Under the pieces are notes generated by a model. The model saw only the letters and a program-made list of their open reading frames with translations, had not been told where the DNA came from and made no database searches. The translations under genes were made by a program, and so were the position numbers. This document shows positions 5,501-6,381 of a stretch of DNA of 6,381 nt, one piece after another. Numbering within the stretch: the first letter of the stretch is position 1; every line of letters starts with the position of its first letter. This DNA comes from Burkholderiales bacterium (GTDB lineage: Bacteria; Pseudomonadota; Gammaproteobacteria; Burkholderiales; Burkholderiaceae), in contig CANBUA010000267.1 in NCBI GenBank assembly GCA_947372535.1, forward strand, positions 1-6,381. The letters run 5' to 3'.

Positions 5501-6381
5501 GCGGGCATCACCTCGGTCGAGGTGTTCAAGCGCAAGATCACCGGGATGGATTTGGACGCAGGCGTGCGCGCGCCGTGTGCGTGCTGGCCCAGGGGCACCA
5601 GCCCATTGGTCTCCGGGTAGTAGCTGGCGATGCAACCTGGCGGGATGTCATAAGGCACCAGCAGGAATCGTTCGACCCGGCGCTCACGTCCGTCGTCGCT
5701 CAGGCTTTGCAGATCGACCCAGTCGCCTTCCTTGAAGCCTTGAATGGCCATGTCCTGGGCGTTGATGAAGATGACGCGGCGCTGCCCCCACACGCCCCGG
5801 TAGCGGTCATCCAGGCCATACACGGTGGTGTTGTATTGGTCATGCGAGCGGATGGTAGTGAGCGTCAGCACCGGGCTGGCTGGACCGCTGTCATGCGCCG
5901 TCGACAAGGCCCTCTGGCGCGCACGCTGCACGGCGGTGTCTTGGGGCACGGCATGGACCTTGAACTGCGCCTTGCCATCGCTGGTCAGCCAGTCACGCTC
6001 GGCCGCCGCATTGCGCAGCCGGAACCCACCGGGATGATGCACCTTGGCATTGAAGCCGGCGAACTCGTCGAACACCGCCTCGATGCGGTCACGGATGCGG
6101 TCGTAGTCCTCGGCCAGCCACAACCAGGGGGTGCGGCTGTGGGGCAGGGCATTGGCCGCCATGCGGGCCACGATGGCGGGCTCGGACAGCAGGTGCTTTG
6201 AGGCCGGCGGGTTCAAGCCTTTGGACAGGTGCACCATGCTCATAGAGTCCTCCACGCTGACCGATTGTGGCCCACACGCTTGGAGGTCGGCCTCGGTGCG
6301 GCCCAGGCAAGGCAGCAGCAAGGCCTCGCGCCCATGCACCACATGGCTGCGGTTGAACTTGGTGGCCACGTGCACGGTGAG
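5497..6381 (-). CDS. YdeP/FdhF-type molybdopterin oxidoreductase, C-terminal part (5' end outside window)
   Basis: The visible 294 residues read without interruption to the window edge and are the C-terminal portion of a molybdopterin-dependent oxidoreductase of the FdhF/YdeP formate-dehydrogenase-alpha-like family, whose members are usually about 750-800 residues. Counting from the edge, the family-like blocks are ATKFNRSHVVHG (6-17), LPCLGRTEAD (23-32), VEDSMSMVH (43-51) and SEPAIVARMA (66-75). The C-terminal molybdopterin-dinucleotide-binding domain begins near residue 170, with TIRSHDQYNTTVYG (176-189) and DRYRGV (192-197). The cofactor-ligating residue (Cys or Sec) and any iron-sulfur motif lie outside the window. 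Family members resemble formate dehydrogenases, but the substrate of most, including E. coli YdeP (linked to acid resistance), is not firmly established. The TGA overlaps the fdhD ATG by four bases, consistent with FdhD maturing this enzyme. The true start lies beyond 6381. Confidence 0.92.
   Translation of the reverse strand, partial: LTVHVATKFNRSHVVHGREALLLPCLGRTEADLQACGPQSVSVEDSMSMVHLSKGLNPPASKHLLSEPAIVARMAANALPHSRTPWLWLAEDYDRIRDRIEAVFDEFAGFNAKVHHPGGFRLRNAAAERDWLTSDGKAQFKVHAVPQDTAVQRARQRALSTAHDSGPASPVLTLTTIRSHDQYNTTVYGLDDRYRGVWGQRRVIFINAQDMAIQGFKEGDWVDLQSLSDDGRERRVERFLLVPYDIPPGCIASYYPETNGLVPLGQHAHGARTPASKSIPVILRLNTSTEVMPA
5508..5514 (-). promoter_or_regulatory. strong ribosome binding site of fdhD
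   Basis: GAGGTGA on the minus strand is a seven-base perfect match to the complement of the 16S rRNA 3' end. It lies seven bases before ATG 5500, inside the last codons of the oxidoreductase gene. It decides the fdhD start and supports translational coupling. Confidence 0.8.

Noticed and set aside
4655..5620. A 321-codon open frame on the plus strand opposite fdhD
   Set aside because: The antisense strand encodes unmistakable FdhD. The plus-strand frame shows no family motif and is explained by high GC content removing stop codons.
4631..5635. Longer form of FdhD starting at 5635
   Set aside because: The extra 45 residues overlap the C-terminal coding region of the oxidoreductase and have no FdhD features. 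The start at 5500 has a strong ribosome binding site and an ATGA overlap.

Overview
This is a GC-rich, gene-dense stretch of an ordinary-looking bacterial chromosome. The HMG-CoA lyase, the stand-alone ferredoxin, the acyl-CoA ligase and the YdeP-type oxidoreductase/FdhD pair all suggest a betaproteobacterium of the order Burkholderiales. That placement is inferred from remembered family resemblance, not from a search. I see no RNA genes, insertion sequences, CRISPR arrays or phage genes.

Layout from left to right. (1) Positions 1-533, minus strand: the N-terminal part of hydroxymethylglutaryl-CoA lyase, whose 3' end lies outside the window. (2) About 597-881, plus strand: a small plant-type [2Fe-2S] ferredoxin, divergent from the lyase. 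(3) 882-2609, minus strand: a complete AMP-forming acyl-CoA ligase. Its stop codon directly abuts the ferredoxin stop with no base between them. (4) 2610-2688: a 79-base gap with no recognisable terminator. (5) 2689-4515, minus strand: a secreted lipoprotein with a PKD domain followed by a right-handed parallel beta-helix. (6) 4516-4630: a 115-base gap holding a long-range inverted repeat whose promoter-distal arm contains the ribosome binding site of the lipoprotein. (7) 4631-5500, minus strand: fdhD, the sulfurtransferase needed by molybdenum formate dehydrogenases. (8) 5497-6381, minus strand: the C-terminal part of a YdeP/FdhF-type molybdopterin oxidoreductase, overlapping fdhD by the four bases ATGA.

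There are three functional blocks. The oxidoreductase and FdhD form a translationally coupled pair: FdhD probably sulfurates the molybdenum cofactor of the enzyme encoded just upstream of it. The lyase and the ligase both act on acyl-CoA metabolism (leucine/ketone-body and fatty-acid type carbon use), but they are separated by the ferredoxin and are not one operon. The beta-helix lipoprotein is an orphan: no polysaccharide synthesis, export or degradation gene lies next to it here.

I find no convincing multi-gene undescribed system. The observations most worth checking are the lipoprotein itself (unknown substrate, apparently lacking the PL6-type catalytic arginine), the inverted repeat that may control it, and a perfect 11-base-arm palindrome inside its coding sequence.
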